Assembly: GCA_937138475.1 (NCBI GenBank)
Contig: CAKZPD010000036.1
Location: forward strand, 1-64,000
DNA from: an uncultured Sulfitobacter sp.
GTDB lineage: Bacteria; Pseudomonadota; Alphaproteobacteria; Rhodobacterales; Rhodobacteraceae
DNA: 64,000 bases
Direction of reading: 5' to 3'
A program made the translations under genes and the position numbers. Below, one piece after another: positions 34,290 through 43,526 of this stretch (within the stretch, counting starts at the first letter, position 1; each line of letters begins with the position of its first letter). Under the pieces are notes generated by a model. That model made no database searches. It saw only the letters and a list, made by a program, of their open reading frames with translations, and had not been told where the DNA came from.

Positions 34290-35432
34290 TTAAATCACGA
34301 CCAGCTCGGCGCGCAAGGCGCCCGCTTCTCGCAGGGCCTCAAGGATCGCCACCAAATCCGAAGCCGATGCCCCAACTGCATTGATCGCATCCACCAAGGA
34401 CGACAAAGACACCCCTGTATCAAAGACAAAGGCGCGGGCCGGCTCTGCATCCACGGCAATATCGCTGTCGGGGGTGATCACAGGATCATTGGGCGCAACG
34501 ATGGTTTGATCGCCGTTGGTAACAACGGTTTGGCCCTGATCAACGTTCAGGTCTTCGTTCACGCGCACGGTCATCGACCCATGCGTCACCGCCGCCGGCG
34601 TGACCCGCACATTGCCACCAATCACCACGGTACCGGTGCGCGAATTGATAATGACACGCGCCGGGGGTTCGGCCTGGGTGACCTCTACGTTCTCCAACAG
34701 GGACAAAAAGGTCACACGCTGGCTGGGGTCTTGCGGTGCCCGCACCCGGATTGAATTGGCATCCAGCGGCACCGCGACCTCGGGTCCAAAGATGCCGTTG
34801 ATGGCTTCGGCCGTGTTGGCGGCGGTGGTGAAATCACCGCGATGCAGGTTCAGCACCAGATGCGGCGTTTCCAAAAACGAGCTGGGCACCATCCGCTCAA
34901 CCGAGGCGCCGCGCGGCACCCGTCCGACGGTCGGCACATTGACCACCAGGCTGGATTGGTCTGCCCCCTGCACCCCCAGGCCGCCGACAACCAGATTGCC
35001 CTGGGCAATGGCATAGGTTTCACCATCCGCACCAAGCAGCGGCGTCATCAACAAGGTGCCGCCGCGCAGGGATTTGGCCCCGCCCATGGTCGAAACCGTA
35101 ATATCAAGGGTCTGCCCCGGTTTGACAAAGGGCAACAATTCGGCGGTGACCATGACCGCCGCTGCGTTCTTGGCATTCAGGCCGGACACATCCGTGACCA
35201 GCCCAAACCGCGACACCATCGCCTGCATGGATTGCAACGTCAGCCCCGAATTGCCATCCCCGGTGCCGGCAAGGCCGACCACAATGCCATAGCCCACCAA
35301 TTGGTTGGACCGCACCCCGGCCACCGCGGCGATATCCTTGATCCGTTCCGCCTGCCCCATATCCGGCGCCAGCGTCAGCACCGCCACAAAGGCGATCGTC
35401 AAGGATCGAAACGACTGCAACAAGGCAAGCAT
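34290..35432 (-). CDS. flgI: Flagellar P-ring protein FlgI
   Basis: The 380-aa periplasmic ring protein has a signal peptide ([18 protein letters not shown]) and family signatures [32 protein letters not shown], and [20 protein letters not shown]. The C-terminus ends [14 protein letters not shown]. It lies between flgH and flgJ. Confidence 0.97.
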   Translation of the reverse strand: MLALLQSFRSLTIAFVAVLTLAPDMGQAERIKDIAAVAGVRSNQLVGYGIVVGLAGTGDGNSGLTLQSMQAMVSRFGLVTDVSGLNAKNAAAVMVTAELLPFVKPGQTLDITVSTMGGAKSLRGGTLLMTPLLGADGETYAIAQGNLVVGGLGVQGADQSSLVVNVPTVGRVPRGASVERMVPSSFLETPHLVLNLHRGDFTTAANTAEAINGIFGPEVAVPLDANSIRVRAPQDPSQRVTFLSLLENVEVTQAEPPARVIINSRTGTVVIGGNVRVTPAAVTHGSMTVRVNEDLNVDQGQTVVTNGDQTIVAPNDPVITPDSDIAVDAEPARAFVFDTGVSLSSLVDAINAVGASASDLVAILEALREAGALRAELVVI

Positions 35433-35441
35433 GGGTGTTCC

Positions 35442-36113
35442 TTAATACGGCGTTACAGTGTTGAAGATACGCTGCAACCATCCCACACGGGCGGTGTCAG
35501 CAACGTCTCCGGCGCCGATGTATTTGATTTCGGCGTTGGCGATACGGTCGGACAGAACCACATTGTTTGACGAAATATCTTCGGGCCGCACGATTCCGCG
35601 CACCCGGATATATTCATCGCCATTGTTCAAAGTCAGCTTTTTCTGCCCCATGATTTCAAGATTGCCGCCATCAAAAACCCGTGAAACCGTCACAGACATC
35701 TGGCCGCTTAGGCTGTTTGACTGCGCCGCCGCCCCCGTGCCCGAAAACGTCGAGGTAGAACCGGTGTTGATCCCGGTTTTCAGCTGATCAAGGCCAAAGG
35801 CGCCGGGCAATGACATATCAAAATTGGACGCTTTGCTGTTGGCCGCATTTTGCGATTTGGTCGCCTGAAACCGTTCGGCAAAGGCCACGGTCAAGATGTC
35901 GCCCACACGGCTGGCGCGGCGATCCGTAGCAAACAAACCCGCCTGCGACGGGTTATAGATCGCCCCCGAGGCAAACCCCATCTGGACCTGCGGCGCCGGT
36001 GCCGGAAAGACCGGCTGATACTCCATGCTGTTTTGCTCTTCGACATAGGTGGCGCCACACGCGCCCAACCCCATAAGCAAAAGCAATGGCAAAGACTGAC
36101 CAAATCGTCCCAT
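35442..36113 (-). CDS. flgH: Flagellar L-ring lipoprotein FlgH
   Basis: A 223-aa outer-membrane ring protein with a lipobox (LLLLMGLGACGA). The family segments are DRRASRVGDILTVAFAERFQ, SLSGQMSVTVSRVFDGGNLE and IRVRGIVRPEDISSNNVV, ending WLQRIFNTVTPY. I place the start at the ATG 36113 (AGGGGG six bases before); a GTG at 36128 inside the flgG end is less likely. Confidence 0.96.
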   Translation of the reverse strand: MGRFGQSLPLLLLMGLGACGATYVEEQNSMEYQPVFPAPAPQVQMGFASGAIYNPSQAGLFATDRRASRVGDILTVAFAERFQATKSQNAANSKASNFDMSLPGAFGLDQLKTGINTGSTSTFSGTGAAAQSNSLSGQMSVTVSRVFDGGNLEIMGQKKLTLNNGDEYIRVRGIVRPEDISSNNVVLSDRIANAEIKYIGAGDVADTARVGWLQRIFNTVTPY

Positions 36114-36124
36114 GCGCCGCCCCC

Positions 36125-36913
36125 TCACAGGTTATTCGACAAATAGCGCATCATCTCATCAACCGAGCTGATGGACTTGGAGCTGACCTCATAGGCGCGC
36201 TGTGTCTCAATCATATCAACAAGTTGCTGAACGACGTTGACGTTTGACCCTTCCAGATAGCCCTGCGTCAACTTGCCAAAACCACCGTTCAGCGGGTTGC
36301 CTTCGATGGGGGCGCCGCTGGCGGGGGTTTCAACGGCAAAGGTTTCACCAACGGGCTGCAAGCCGCGCGGGTTGGCAAAATTGGCCAGCGAAATCTGCCC
36401 CACTTCCTGGGGCTCTGTCTCGCCGGGGATGCCGACCGAAACGATACCATCCGCCGAGATATTGATTTCATTCACGTTGTCGGGGATTTGGATTTCAGGT
36501 TGCAGGACATAGCCGCTCGAGGTGGTCAGCGTGCCCTCGGCGTTGCGCGAAAACGTGCCGTTCCGGGTGTATCCCATGCGCCCGTCTGGCATCAAAACCT
36601 GAAAGAACCCCGATCCGTCAATCGCCAGATCCAGCGAATTGTCGGTGCTGATCAAACTGCCCTGGGAATACAGCTTTTGGGTGTTGACCATGCGCACCCC
36701 GGTTCCAACGGTCGAGGATGAGGTCAGCATCGTGCCATCGGCGGTCTGCGCCCCGCCGGACCGCATAACCTGATAAAGCAGGCTTTCGAAATTGGCCCGG
36801 TCGCGCTTGAACCCGGTCGTGTTCACGTTCGCCAGATTGTTGGCGATCACCTGCATCTTGGTCTGTTGGGCGTTCAGGCCGGTCTTGGCCACATGCATTG
36901 CGCTTGACGACAT
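36125..36913 (-). CDS. flgG: Distal rod protein FlgG
   Basis: The 262-aa rod protein has the canonical ends: HVAKTGLNAQQTKMQVIANN followed by LANVNTTGFKRDRANFESLL, and C-terminal GYLEGSNVNVVQQLVDMIET with RAYEVSSKSISSVDEMM. It has its own sigma-54 promoter in the flgF-flgG gap. Confidence 0.97.
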   Translation of the reverse strand: MSSSAMHVAKTGLNAQQTKMQVIANNLANVNTTGFKRDRANFESLLYQVMRSGGAQTADGTMLTSSSTVGTGVRMVNTQKLYSQGSLISTDNSLDLAIDGSGFFQVLMPDGRMGYTRNGTFSRNAEGTLTTSSGYVLQPEIQIPDNVNEINISADGIVSVGIPGETEPQEVGQISLANFANPRGLQPVGETFAVETPASGAPIEGNPLNGGFGKLTQGYLEGSNVNVVQQLVDMIETQRAYEVSSKSISSVDEMMRYLSNNL

Positions 36914-36949
36914 TTGCTCTCTCCTTGGTCAGGGGCTTGATCCCCTAAC

Positions 36950-36966
36950 TGCAAGAGCCGTGCCAA
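36950..36966 (-). promoter_or_regulatory. Internal sigma-54 promoter of flgG
   Basis: Minus-strand TTGGCACGGCTCTTGCA is a near-perfect -24/-12 element. It allows flgGHIJKL-sltF to be transcribed independently from flgBCDEF. A small hairpin (AGGGG-CTTGAT-CCCCT, 36931-36946) lies in the predicted leader. Confidence 0.85.
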
Positions 36967-36973
36967 ACCGCCG

Positions 36974-37732
36974 TCAGTTTTGTGGCAAGCGCATCAATTC
37001 CGCCCCGCCGCGGTCAATGTCTTCGGCCATCTTGATGAATTTCACGCCCAGTTCAAACTGACGCTGCGCCTCAAGCGATTGAATCAACTCTTCGACCGCG
37101 TCGACATTGGCCGATTCCAGCATCCCTTGCACGATTTTCGCCCCTTGGTCCGGGGCGGGCACACCGCCCTGCGCAAGACGTATCTTACCATCCATACCCT
37201 TTGAAAGCTTTTCACCAATCGCTGTGGTTGTCCCCAGCATTCCAAAGGCTTGAAATTGACCCGGCGGACCATCAATCGGCGAGACAGAGATTTCCCCGAT
37301 GGTGCTGATCTGAATTTCAGCAAACGTCGGCAATTCGATCGGTTCAAGCTTGTCATTCAACATCAGCTCACCGCCGCCATTGACCAAAAAGCCTTCGCCG
37401 TTCAACGACAGATCCCCGCGCCGGGTCAACGAAATCTCGCCCATCGGGGGTTTGGCAAAGAAATAGCCCTCGGACACAATCGCCACATCGGTTTCAACAC
37501 CGTTTTCAATCAGCGCGCCCTGCTCGCTTGAGAATCCCGCTTTGCCTTCTTCCAGGTTAAAGGCACGCGCCGTCGATTTGTTCAGCTCTTGAACAAAGGC
37601 CGAGCCGCCATCGTTCGGCAAGTCTTTGCGATACCCCGGAATGGCAACGCTGCTAAGGTTTTGCGCGGTTGTCTGCCGCACGTCGCGCAAGTTCTTGATC
37701 GAATTCAATGCGGTGTGGATCATCTTATCCAT
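36974..37732 (-). CDS. flgF: Proximal rod protein FlgF (divergent)
   Basis: A 252-aa rod-family protein between flgE and flgG, the usual flgF place. The N-terminal motif is altered (RQTTAQNLSSVAIPGYRKDL in place of NNIANxxTxGFK), while the C-terminal motif is present (QGMLESANVDAVEELIQSLE, then AQRQFELGVKFIKM). The central part has SLTRRGDLSLNGEGFLVNGG. The divergence is notable since an additional rod/hook protein is encoded at 24924-25730. Confidence 0.88.
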   Translation of the reverse strand: MDKMIHTALNSIKNLRDVRQTTAQNLSSVAIPGYRKDLPNDGGSAFVQELNKSTARAFNLEEGKAGFSSEQGALIENGVETDVAIVSEGYFFAKPPMGEISLTRRGDLSLNGEGFLVNGGGELMLNDKLEPIELPTFAEIQISTIGEISVSPIDGPPGQFQAFGMLGTTTAIGEKLSKGMDGKIRLAQGGVPAPDQGAKIVQGMLESANVDAVEELIQSLEAQRQFELGVKFIKMAEDIDRGGAELMRLPQN

Positions 37733-37752
37733 GGTCAGATCGCCCCTTTGCG

Positions 37753-40700
37753 TTACATGCGGATGTTGATGATGGTTTGGGTCAGGCTGGTGGTGGTTTC
37801 GATCGCCTTGGCCGACGCCTGATAGTTCCGCTGCGCGGTGATCAGGTTCACCAGCTCTTCGGTAATATCAACGTTGGATCGCTCAAGCGAACCGGACAGA
37901 ATGTTGCCAAACCCTTCGGCCCCCGCTTCGCCGACCTGCGGCGTGCCCGAAACAGCCGTTTCAACATAGGTGGCGTTCCCGATCTGTTTCAATCCGTTCT
38001 GGTTGTTAAAGTTGGCCACAACGATCTTGCCCAGCGGGTTGTTTTGACCATTGGTATAGTTCGCACGAATGGTGCCCGAGCTGTCGATCTCAAGACCGTC
38101 CAGACGGCCCGAGGTGAAACCATCCTGTTCAACCGACAGAACCGAGAACGGCTGCGCGAACTGGGTCGAGGCCGAATAGTCGATATCAAGCGAGATCGAG
38201 AACCCCTCGGCCTGCTGCTCATAACGGACATTGTTTTTCGGGCTGACCAATTTACCGGTTTTATCAAAGGTCAGCTCGCCCTCGTCGATATAAAGCGGGA
38301 AATACCCATCAACCATGTTTTCCGGCGGCGTGGTGACAACATTTCCGTCAGGATCAACATAAAGGGCGATCCCGTCTTCGTTGGTGGCCTGCACCAGGTT
38401 AAAGATTTTTGGAACGGTTCCAACGCCCAAAGGCACGTCATCCAGACCCAAGCGCGCCGCGCCCTTGACCTTGATCGTCGATCCATCCCCGGTGGTGCCG
38501 GTGCGGAAGACAAACCCGTTGTCTGCGGTGGAATAGCGCACAGTCACACCGCCAACCGTTTTGCCGGTTTCAGGATCGGAAATCTGGTTGATCCGCTCTT
38601 CCAATGCTGCGGCCAGCGTGGTGCCGACATAGTTGCCGGGCGGGATGTCAATAATCCCGGCAATGCCATTCACCGACACGTTAAAGCGATTTTCGCCGTT
38701 GTTCGACGTCAGGCGGAACACTTCGGTCAAATCCCCCTGCGCGGCGCGGCCCTTGGCCACAGCCGGTTCTGCCGCCAAACCGCGACCCGATTGGAAGGAA
38801 AAGTCCTGCTTGGAGGCACCAAAACCAAACAGCGCGTTGTCGCCGGCCCCGATGATCCGCGAATCCAGATCAATGGTTTCCGATTGGTCCGTGCTGCCAT
38901 CGCCACTGGCGGGAATAACCCGGCGGCCGATCTGGATGTTCGACGATTTCTGGTCGCTGTCCACGCCCAGCGCGCCGTTGGCATCAATGCTTTCGCCGGT
39001 TGTGCCGCTGGCGACGGTAAAGGATTTGGTATCGCCGTTATAGCTGACGGTCACGCCATAGCGCTTGTCGTTCAGCTGAATTTCCTGACCATCCGCGATG
39101 AAAGGTTCGGCGGACAAGATCTCGCCGCCGCGGATCAGAACCTGTTCGGCATTGCCGCCTGCTGGGATGCCAAGGCCGTTGGTGCTGTCGGCATCTGCTG
39201 CGCCATAAACGGTGAAGGCGTTGAACATCGACGTGGTGCCGGTGCCCAAGACCGTGCGATCCACGTTGAACTGAAGACGCTGGTTGATTTCGTCATAAGA
39301 CACCTTCAGGGGCGGGTTGTTTTCGTCGGCCCAGGCAACCTTGCTGTCAACCGACATGCTGACCGCTTGGTGGCTCACGTCCCCCAGCGCCGAATTTGCC
39401 GCATTCGCCGTGATTGTCAGATTGCCACTGCCATCTTTGCCAAAGGTCACGCCCGCAACATTGGTGGCCGGGATGGCGTTCAACGCAGCAACCAGCGCAT
39501 CCATATCCGTCAGGTCTTTGCCCTCGAAATTGGCGGTGACGGTTTTGTCGCCGATGGTCAAGCGGTTGAACTTGCCGTTCAGATCGGCATGCCCAAGCGC
39601 CAGCGTTTGCATTTCCTTGACACCGCTTGCGGCGGCGGTTGTCACGGTTGCGGCGGTCGCAGCCCCTGATTTCGGCAGCCCCAGCGCCGAAAGCGATGCG
39701 CCCGTGCTGTCAATCATCGTCGATCCGAACACGATGGCCTCGCTGATAGAGGTGTCATCGGACGACCGCTTGGCCGCGGCACCGATTTCCCGCACGACAA
39801 TGCGCTTGGAGTTAAAGGTTTGATGGACCCCTGCCACCGATGCTTGCGCGCCCTCAAAATAGGCTTCGATTTCTTGCGAGGGTTCAGACAGGATCGAGAT
39901 GCCGCTGCTTTCAAGGCTAAAGCTTGAGGATTCAGGCAAATTGAGACCAGAAGTATCAATTCTGAGCATCCGATAGGTGTCACCATTGACCGTGGTGCGC
40001 ACATTCTCAAAAACCCGCAGCTCGCGACCATTCAAATAATTCTGGAAGTCTTCGCTTGAGGAATCCCCCACCAGACGGATCGAACTGGACGTGGGCGTGC
40101 CGAAATCATCAGGCACATAAACCGTCAGCGTGTTCTGGGTGTTGTCATACAAGACCGCCTTGGCGCCGCTTCCGTCAACCTGGCCGGCATCGTTCACCGA
40201 TACAAGGCTTTGTTTTTCATCATAAACCGACAGGCTTGGACGTTTGCCATAATAGGAATAGGCCAAATAGCGGTCGGTGGATTTTGTCCCGGTTTCCGTG
40301 TCTTGCGTATGGGTCAGGGTGACGACCTCTGGCTCGGTGTGGGGTTCGCTCATCGGTTCGCCGATGCTGCGGACAAACAGACGCTTTTCCACCCCAAGGA
40401 TCGATGCGCCATCGCCCAAGGTGCCGTCATTGTCATAGATATAGCCGTTCAGCTCATCAACCAGGCGCGCCTGGGTGTGGGCAAGGAATTCCTCGCGGCT
40501 AAAGTCAGGCGAGGCCCCCTCGACATCCATGCCCATCAGGTTGGAAACCGACGTGGGCTGAAGCAGGTCAATCTCAAGCTTGTTATCGCCCAATCCTTGA
40601 AGCGATCCGTCAGGCGCCAGTTTGAACAAATCAATGGTCAGCCGGTCATCAATGTTCTGGAAAATCTGGATTTTTTTGTCATCGCCATAAGCTTCGTTGA

Positions 40701-41838
40701 TGGCGCGCTCAACCTCGGCGGCCAATTGCTCGGCGTTGTATTTCCCCGGCCGCAGATCAATCGACACCGGCGCGTCACTGTCATCCACATTGACGGTCAG
40801 GAAATCCTTGCCCCAGAACAAATCGCTGTCAGAATTGCCCGCCTCGCGCGTTGCCTTGAACAACAGCGGGTCGGTCACGATCTCGACCAGCTTGTCGCCC
40901 TCTTCGCCAAAGTCAAAGGCCGATTGTTCGCCCTGGATGCTGGCCGGTTGCGATTCCACCTGTTGTTTCAGATCATCCAGCTTGTAAAGCGGCGCGCCCT
41001 TCCCTTCGAGGAAGTAGTTGTCATCAGGCACGGTCGTTGTCTGATTGCCGAACCGGTCGATAAAGATCTGTTTGCCCGTGTCATCCACAGCATTCACCAG
41101 ATCGGGGTCAATGATCGTGTCGTTGATCACCAGCCGGGTGTCATATTTGTTGGTTGGATCTTCGGCCGATGCGTTTTGGGTCTTGATGAAATAAATCGTG
41201 GCGATGGTTGGGTTACCAAGGTCATCGAAGATCGTGATCGAGGTCGAATTGGTATAGCTGGTGGCGTCATTTGGATCAAAACGATAGCCATCGGCGAATT
41301 GTTCCAAGGATGTCACGACCGGCGCGTCGGCGGGCACGTTTACCCCCAGATCAATCTTGCCTGTCGCCTTGGGTTCACCCGATGTGACCGGCAATTGCAG
41401 GGGCACGGCGCTGTCCAGATCCTTGGCCGTGACCGATCCGTCCAAGTTGACCGGATAGGTCATCAGATACTGACCGGCGCTGTCCACAACATATCGGTCG
41501 TTGTCGACGTTGAACGATCCGTTGCGGGTGTAAACCGTCTGGGTCGATGTCAGCGACGGTTTCAATGCAAAGAAACCCTGCCCGGAAATGGCAAGGTCAA
41601 GCGCGTTAAGCGAGGAGGCAATGTTACCTTGGGTGAACTGTTGCTTGATCCCCTTAAGGATGGTGCCCGAACCAATCGAGGACGAGGCGTTCTGCAAGGG
41701 CGATGTGGCAAAGATATCGCCGAATTCCGCCCGGCTGCGTTTGAACCCGGTGGTGCCGACGTTGGCGATGTTGTTCGATGTGGCCGAAATGTCTGCCTGC
41801 GCGCCATTAAGGCCGGTCAAAGCGGTATAGAATGACAT
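37753..41838 (-). CDS. flgE: Giant flagellar hook protein FlgE
   Basis: A 1361-aa hook protein; typical FlgE is 400-450 aa, with larger forms in some bacteria. The ends are canonical: SFYTALTGLNGAQADISATS, NNIANVGTTGFKRSRAEFGD, and C-terminal SGSLERSNVDITEELVNLIT with YQASAKAIETTTSLTQTI. The middle (about residues 160-1180) carries several beta-alpha-beta modules with a shared pattern, for example SIDLRPGKYNAEQLAAEVER near 360, TANFEGKDLTDMDALVAALN near 770 and DIPPGNYVGTTLAAALEERI near 1065. Frame is open throughout and codon use is like the neighbours. Confidence 0.95.
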   Translation of the reverse strand: MSFYTALTGLNGAQADISATSNNIANVGTTGFKRSRAEFGDIFATSPLQNASSSIGSGTILKGIKQQFTQGNIASSLNALDLAISGQGFFALKPSLTSTQTVYTRNGSFNVDNDRYVVDSAGQYLMTYPVNLDGSVTAKDLDSAVPLQLPVTSGEPKATGKIDLGVNVPADAPVVTSLEQFADGYRFDPNDATSYTNSTSITIFDDLGNPTIATIYFIKTQNASAEDPTNKYDTRLVINDTIIDPDLVNAVDDTGKQIFIDRFGNQTTTVPDDNYFLEGKGAPLYKLDDLKQQVESQPASIQGEQSAFDFGEEGDKLVEIVTDPLLFKATREAGNSDSDLFWGKDFLTVNVDDSDAPVSIDLRPGKYNAEQLAAEVERAINEAYGDDKKIQIFQNIDDRLTIDLFKLAPDGSLQGLGDNKLEIDLLQPTSVSNLMGMDVEGASPDFSREEFLAHTQARLVDELNGYIYDNDGTLGDGASILGVEKRLFVRSIGEPMSEPHTEPEVVTLTHTQDTETGTKSTDRYLAYSYYGKRPSLSVYDEKQSLVSVNDAGQVDGSGAKAVLYDNTQNTLTVYVPDDFGTPTSSSIRLVGDSSSEDFQNYLNGRELRVFENVRTTVNGDTYRMLRIDTSGLNLPESSSFSLESSGISILSEPSQEIEAYFEGAQASVAGVHQTFNSKRIVVREIGAAAKRSSDDTSISEAIVFGSTMIDSTGASLSALGLPKSGAATAATVTTAAASGVKEMQTLALGHADLNGKFNRLTIGDKTVTANFEGKDLTDMDALVAALNAIPATNVAGVTFGKDGSGNLTITANAANSALGDVSHQAVSMSVDSKVAWADENNPPLKVSYDEINQRLQFNVDRTVLGTGTTSMFNAFTVYGAADADSTNGLGIPAGGNAEQVLIRGGEILSAEPFIADGQEIQLNDKRYGVTVSYNGDTKSFTVASGTTGESIDANGALGVDSDQKSSNIQIGRRVIPASGDGSTDQSETIDLDSRIIGAGDNALFGFGASKQDFSFQSGRGLAAEPAVAKGRAAQGDLTEVFRLTSNNGENRFNVSVNGIAGIIDIPPGNYVGTTLAAALEERINQISDPETGKTVGGVTVRYSTADNGFVFRTGTTGDGSTIKVKGAARLGLDDVPLGVGTVPKIFNLVQATNEDGIALYVDPDGNVVTTPPENMVDGYFPLYIDEGELTFDKTGKLVSPKNNVRYEQQAEGFSISLDIDYSASTQFAQPFSVLSVEQDGFTSGRLDGLEIDSSGTIRANYTNGQNNPLGKIVVANFNNQNGLKQIGNATYVETAVSGTPQVGEAGAEGFGNILSGSLERSNVDITEELVNLITAQRNYQASAKAIETTTSLTQTIINIRM

Positions 41839-41865
41839 ATGTTACCCTCTCATCTTATCTTGTGC

Positions 41866-41880
41866 TGACCAAAAAGGTCA
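41866..41880. repeat. Short inverted repeat in the flgD-flgE gap
   Basis: TGACC-AAAAA-GGTCA is a perfect 5-bp inverted repeat 28 bases before the flgE ATG. It could act as an mRNA hairpin tuning FlgE translation, or be an operator. No promoter motif is seen nearby. Confidence 0.3.
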
Positions 41881-41904
41881 AAATTCCATTGGGTTCGCAG
41901 GCGC

Positions 41905-42606
41905 TTAACGGATGCGGCTGACGGTATCTGCATCAATCGTGCCATAATCTTCGATATCCAGCGTCGCGCTGTCCGAGGTGCTGCCAAAGGACGAGGCCGA
42001 CAAAACGCGCGCATAGACCGATGGCCCCATGTTCTCCATGCCTTTGCCGGTGTTGGCGGCCACATCGACTTTGATCCGGCGATTGCCATCGCGCAGGGCG
42101 GCGGGCATGTCTGTCCAGCTGAACCCGACAAGACCGGTGCCCTGCGGCCCCATATCTTCGGAATGCAGCAATTCCCCGGTTGAGGCATCGCTAAAGCTGA
42201 CGCGGGTTGCGCTGGCGGCTTGGGCCAGCTCAAACACCCCGTGGATTTCGCCATTGTCGTCAGGGCGCGCCAGATTGCCCGGCACCAACACCGAATGCCC
42301 CAGCAAGGTCGAAGCCGTGGCAATGCGGGTTTGCTGCATCTCTGCCGACAGGGATTTGAGGTTGGTGTTAATCTCTTCAATGCCCGACACGGTGGAAAAC
42401 TGCGCCATCTGCGCGATGAAATCGCCGTTCTCCATCGGGGCAAAGGGGTCTTGGTTCTGCAACTGCGCCGTCATCAGTTGCAGGAAATCATCCTGGCCCA
42501 GCTTGTCGCTGGTGCCGCGTTCTTCGGCGGTTTTCTGGGTATTGATACCAAGCTTGTCAAAGATGGCCTGCTGGGCCGCTGCGCCGGTTGAATCGATATT
42601 AGACAT
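41905..42606 (-). CDS. flgD: Hook-capping/scaffold protein FlgD
   Basis: The 233-aa hook cap has the conserved N-terminal segment KLGQDDFLQLMTAQLQNQDP with FAPMENGDFIAQMAQFSTVS, and a C-terminal FlgD Tudor/Ig-like part (GVFELAQAASATRVSFSDAS, LVGFSWTDMPAALRDG). It lies 20 bases after flgC. Confidence 0.95.
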   Translation of the reverse strand: MSNIDSTGAAAQQAIFDKLGINTQKTAEERGTSDKLGQDDFLQLMTAQLQNQDPFAPMENGDFIAQMAQFSTVSGIEEINTNLKSLSAEMQQTRIATASTLLGHSVLVPGNLARPDDNGEIHGVFELAQAASATRVSFSDASTGELLHSEDMGPQGTGLVGFSWTDMPAALRDGNRRIKVDVAANTGKGMENMGPSVYARVLSASSFGSTSDSATLDIEDYGTIDADTVSRIR

Positions 42607-42626
42607 AGAGCATTCCTTTGCTTCGC

Positions 42627-43043
42627 TTAGCGGCCCATGTTGACAGTGCGCATCATCAATGAGCGCAGCGTCGACACGACTTCGAGGTTGTTTTGGTATT
42701 GGCGCGAGGCTTCCAGCATCTCGACCATTTCTTCTTCCACATCCACAGCGGCGCCCCAGACGTAACCTTCCTCATCGGCCTTTGGATGGTCAGGTTGGAA
42801 AATCTTGGACGGTTCGCGATCGGCCTCGACGATGCCAAGGACGTTCACCGTGGCAATGCCCGAGGTCTGGGCGTGGTTGGCATATTCCGTTTCAAACAGC
42901 GGTTTGATCGCCTGATAGGCCTCTTCGCGGCTGCCGGCGACGCTGCGGGCGTTGGCAATGTTACTGGCCACCGTGTTCAGGCGGGTCATTTGCGCCGACA
43001 TGGCCCGGCCCGCGATGTCAAAAATGTTGTTCACACCTGCCAT
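42627..43043 (-). CDS. flgC: Proximal rod protein FlgC
   Basis: The rod protein begins MAGVNNIFDIAGRAMSAQMT and has LNTVASNIANARSVAGSREE and C-terminal VEMLEASRQYQNNLEVVSTL. I choose the ATG at 43043 (AAGGG eight bases upstream) over the ATG at 43052, which lies too near the ribosome site. It follows flgB directly. Confidence 0.95.
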   Translation of the reverse strand: MAGVNNIFDIAGRAMSAQMTRLNTVASNIANARSVAGSREEAYQAIKPLFETEYANHAQTSGIATVNVLGIVEADREPSKIFQPDHPKADEEGYVWGAAVDVEEEMVEMLEASRQYQNNLEVVSTLRSLMMRTVNMGR

Positions 43044-43044
43044 A

Positions 43045-43437
43045 TCATTCACCCTTAATTGCGGACATCAGGCCCGAAATCTTGCGATTGAGAAACGTCA
43101 GCGAGGTTTGATAGCGCACGACGTTCTCGGAAAACTCCATCTGCTCAACCGCCAGCTCAACCGTGTTGCCATCCATGGCTGGGTTGGTCGGGTCGCGATA
43201 CATCAGACGGTCTGTATTCAAGCGTTGGGCGCGGCTGATGTGCTGGGCATCGGTGGTGGCCAATGGCCCTTCGGGCAGCGCCTTGGCCATCGCAGCATCA
43301 AAATCAAGGTCGCGGGCCTTGAAATGCGGGGTTGCCGCGTTGGCGATATTCGACGCAAGAATGGTATTGCGCTGCGACCGCAGGGCCAATGCGTCGTCAT
43401 GGACGCCAAAATGCTGTTTGATCCCGTTCATCTGCAT
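43045..43437 (-). CDS. flgB: Proximal rod protein FlgB
   Basis: The 130-aa rod protein has LRSQRNTILASNIANAATPH, FKARDLDFDAAM, and a C-terminus VELAVEQMEFSENVVRYQTS. It is the first gene of flgBCDEFGHIJKL-sltF and has a strong sigma-54 promoter (43487-43503). Confidence 0.95.
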   Translation of the reverse strand: MQMNGIKQHFGVHDDALALRSQRNTILASNIANAATPHFKARDLDFDAAMAKALPEGPLATTDAQHISRAQRLNTDRLMYRDPTNPAMDGNTVELAVEQMEFSENVVRYQTSLTFLNRKISGLMSAIKGE

Positions 43438-43473
43438 CTCGCTTGGTTAAAAAATATTGGGAAACCCCAAATC

Positions 43474-43490
43474 TTGGATCGTTATTTGCA
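43474..43490 (+). promoter_or_regulatory. Opposing sigma-54-like promoter of the 43527 gene
   Basis: Plus-strand TTGGATCGTTATTTGCA has GG-N10-GC and a perfect -12 half; the -24 half is weaker (TTGGAT). The predicted start near 43502 is 25 bases before the ATG at 43527. It overlaps the flgB promoter by four bases (TGCA). Confidence 0.55.
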
Positions 43491-43503
43491 AGTAGGATGC
43501 CAA
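43487..43503 (-). promoter_or_regulatory. Sigma-54 promoter of the flgB operon
   Basis: Minus-strand TTGGCATCCTACTTGCA has GG-N10-GC and good -24 and -12 halves. The predicted start is near 43475, 38 bases before the flgB ATG. Its -12 half is shared with the plus-strand promoter at 43474-43490. Confidence 0.8.
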
Positions 43504-43526
43504 GTGAAGCGATAAGGGAAAAATTT

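Noticed and set aside
37708..39669. A 653-codon plus-strand open frame opposite flgE
   Set aside because: A shadow of the flgE coding strand with Arg/Gln/His-rich composition and no motif.
40210..41835. A 541-codon plus-strand open frame opposite flgE
   Set aside because: Same reason: the FlgE frame on the other strand is continuous with canonical ends.
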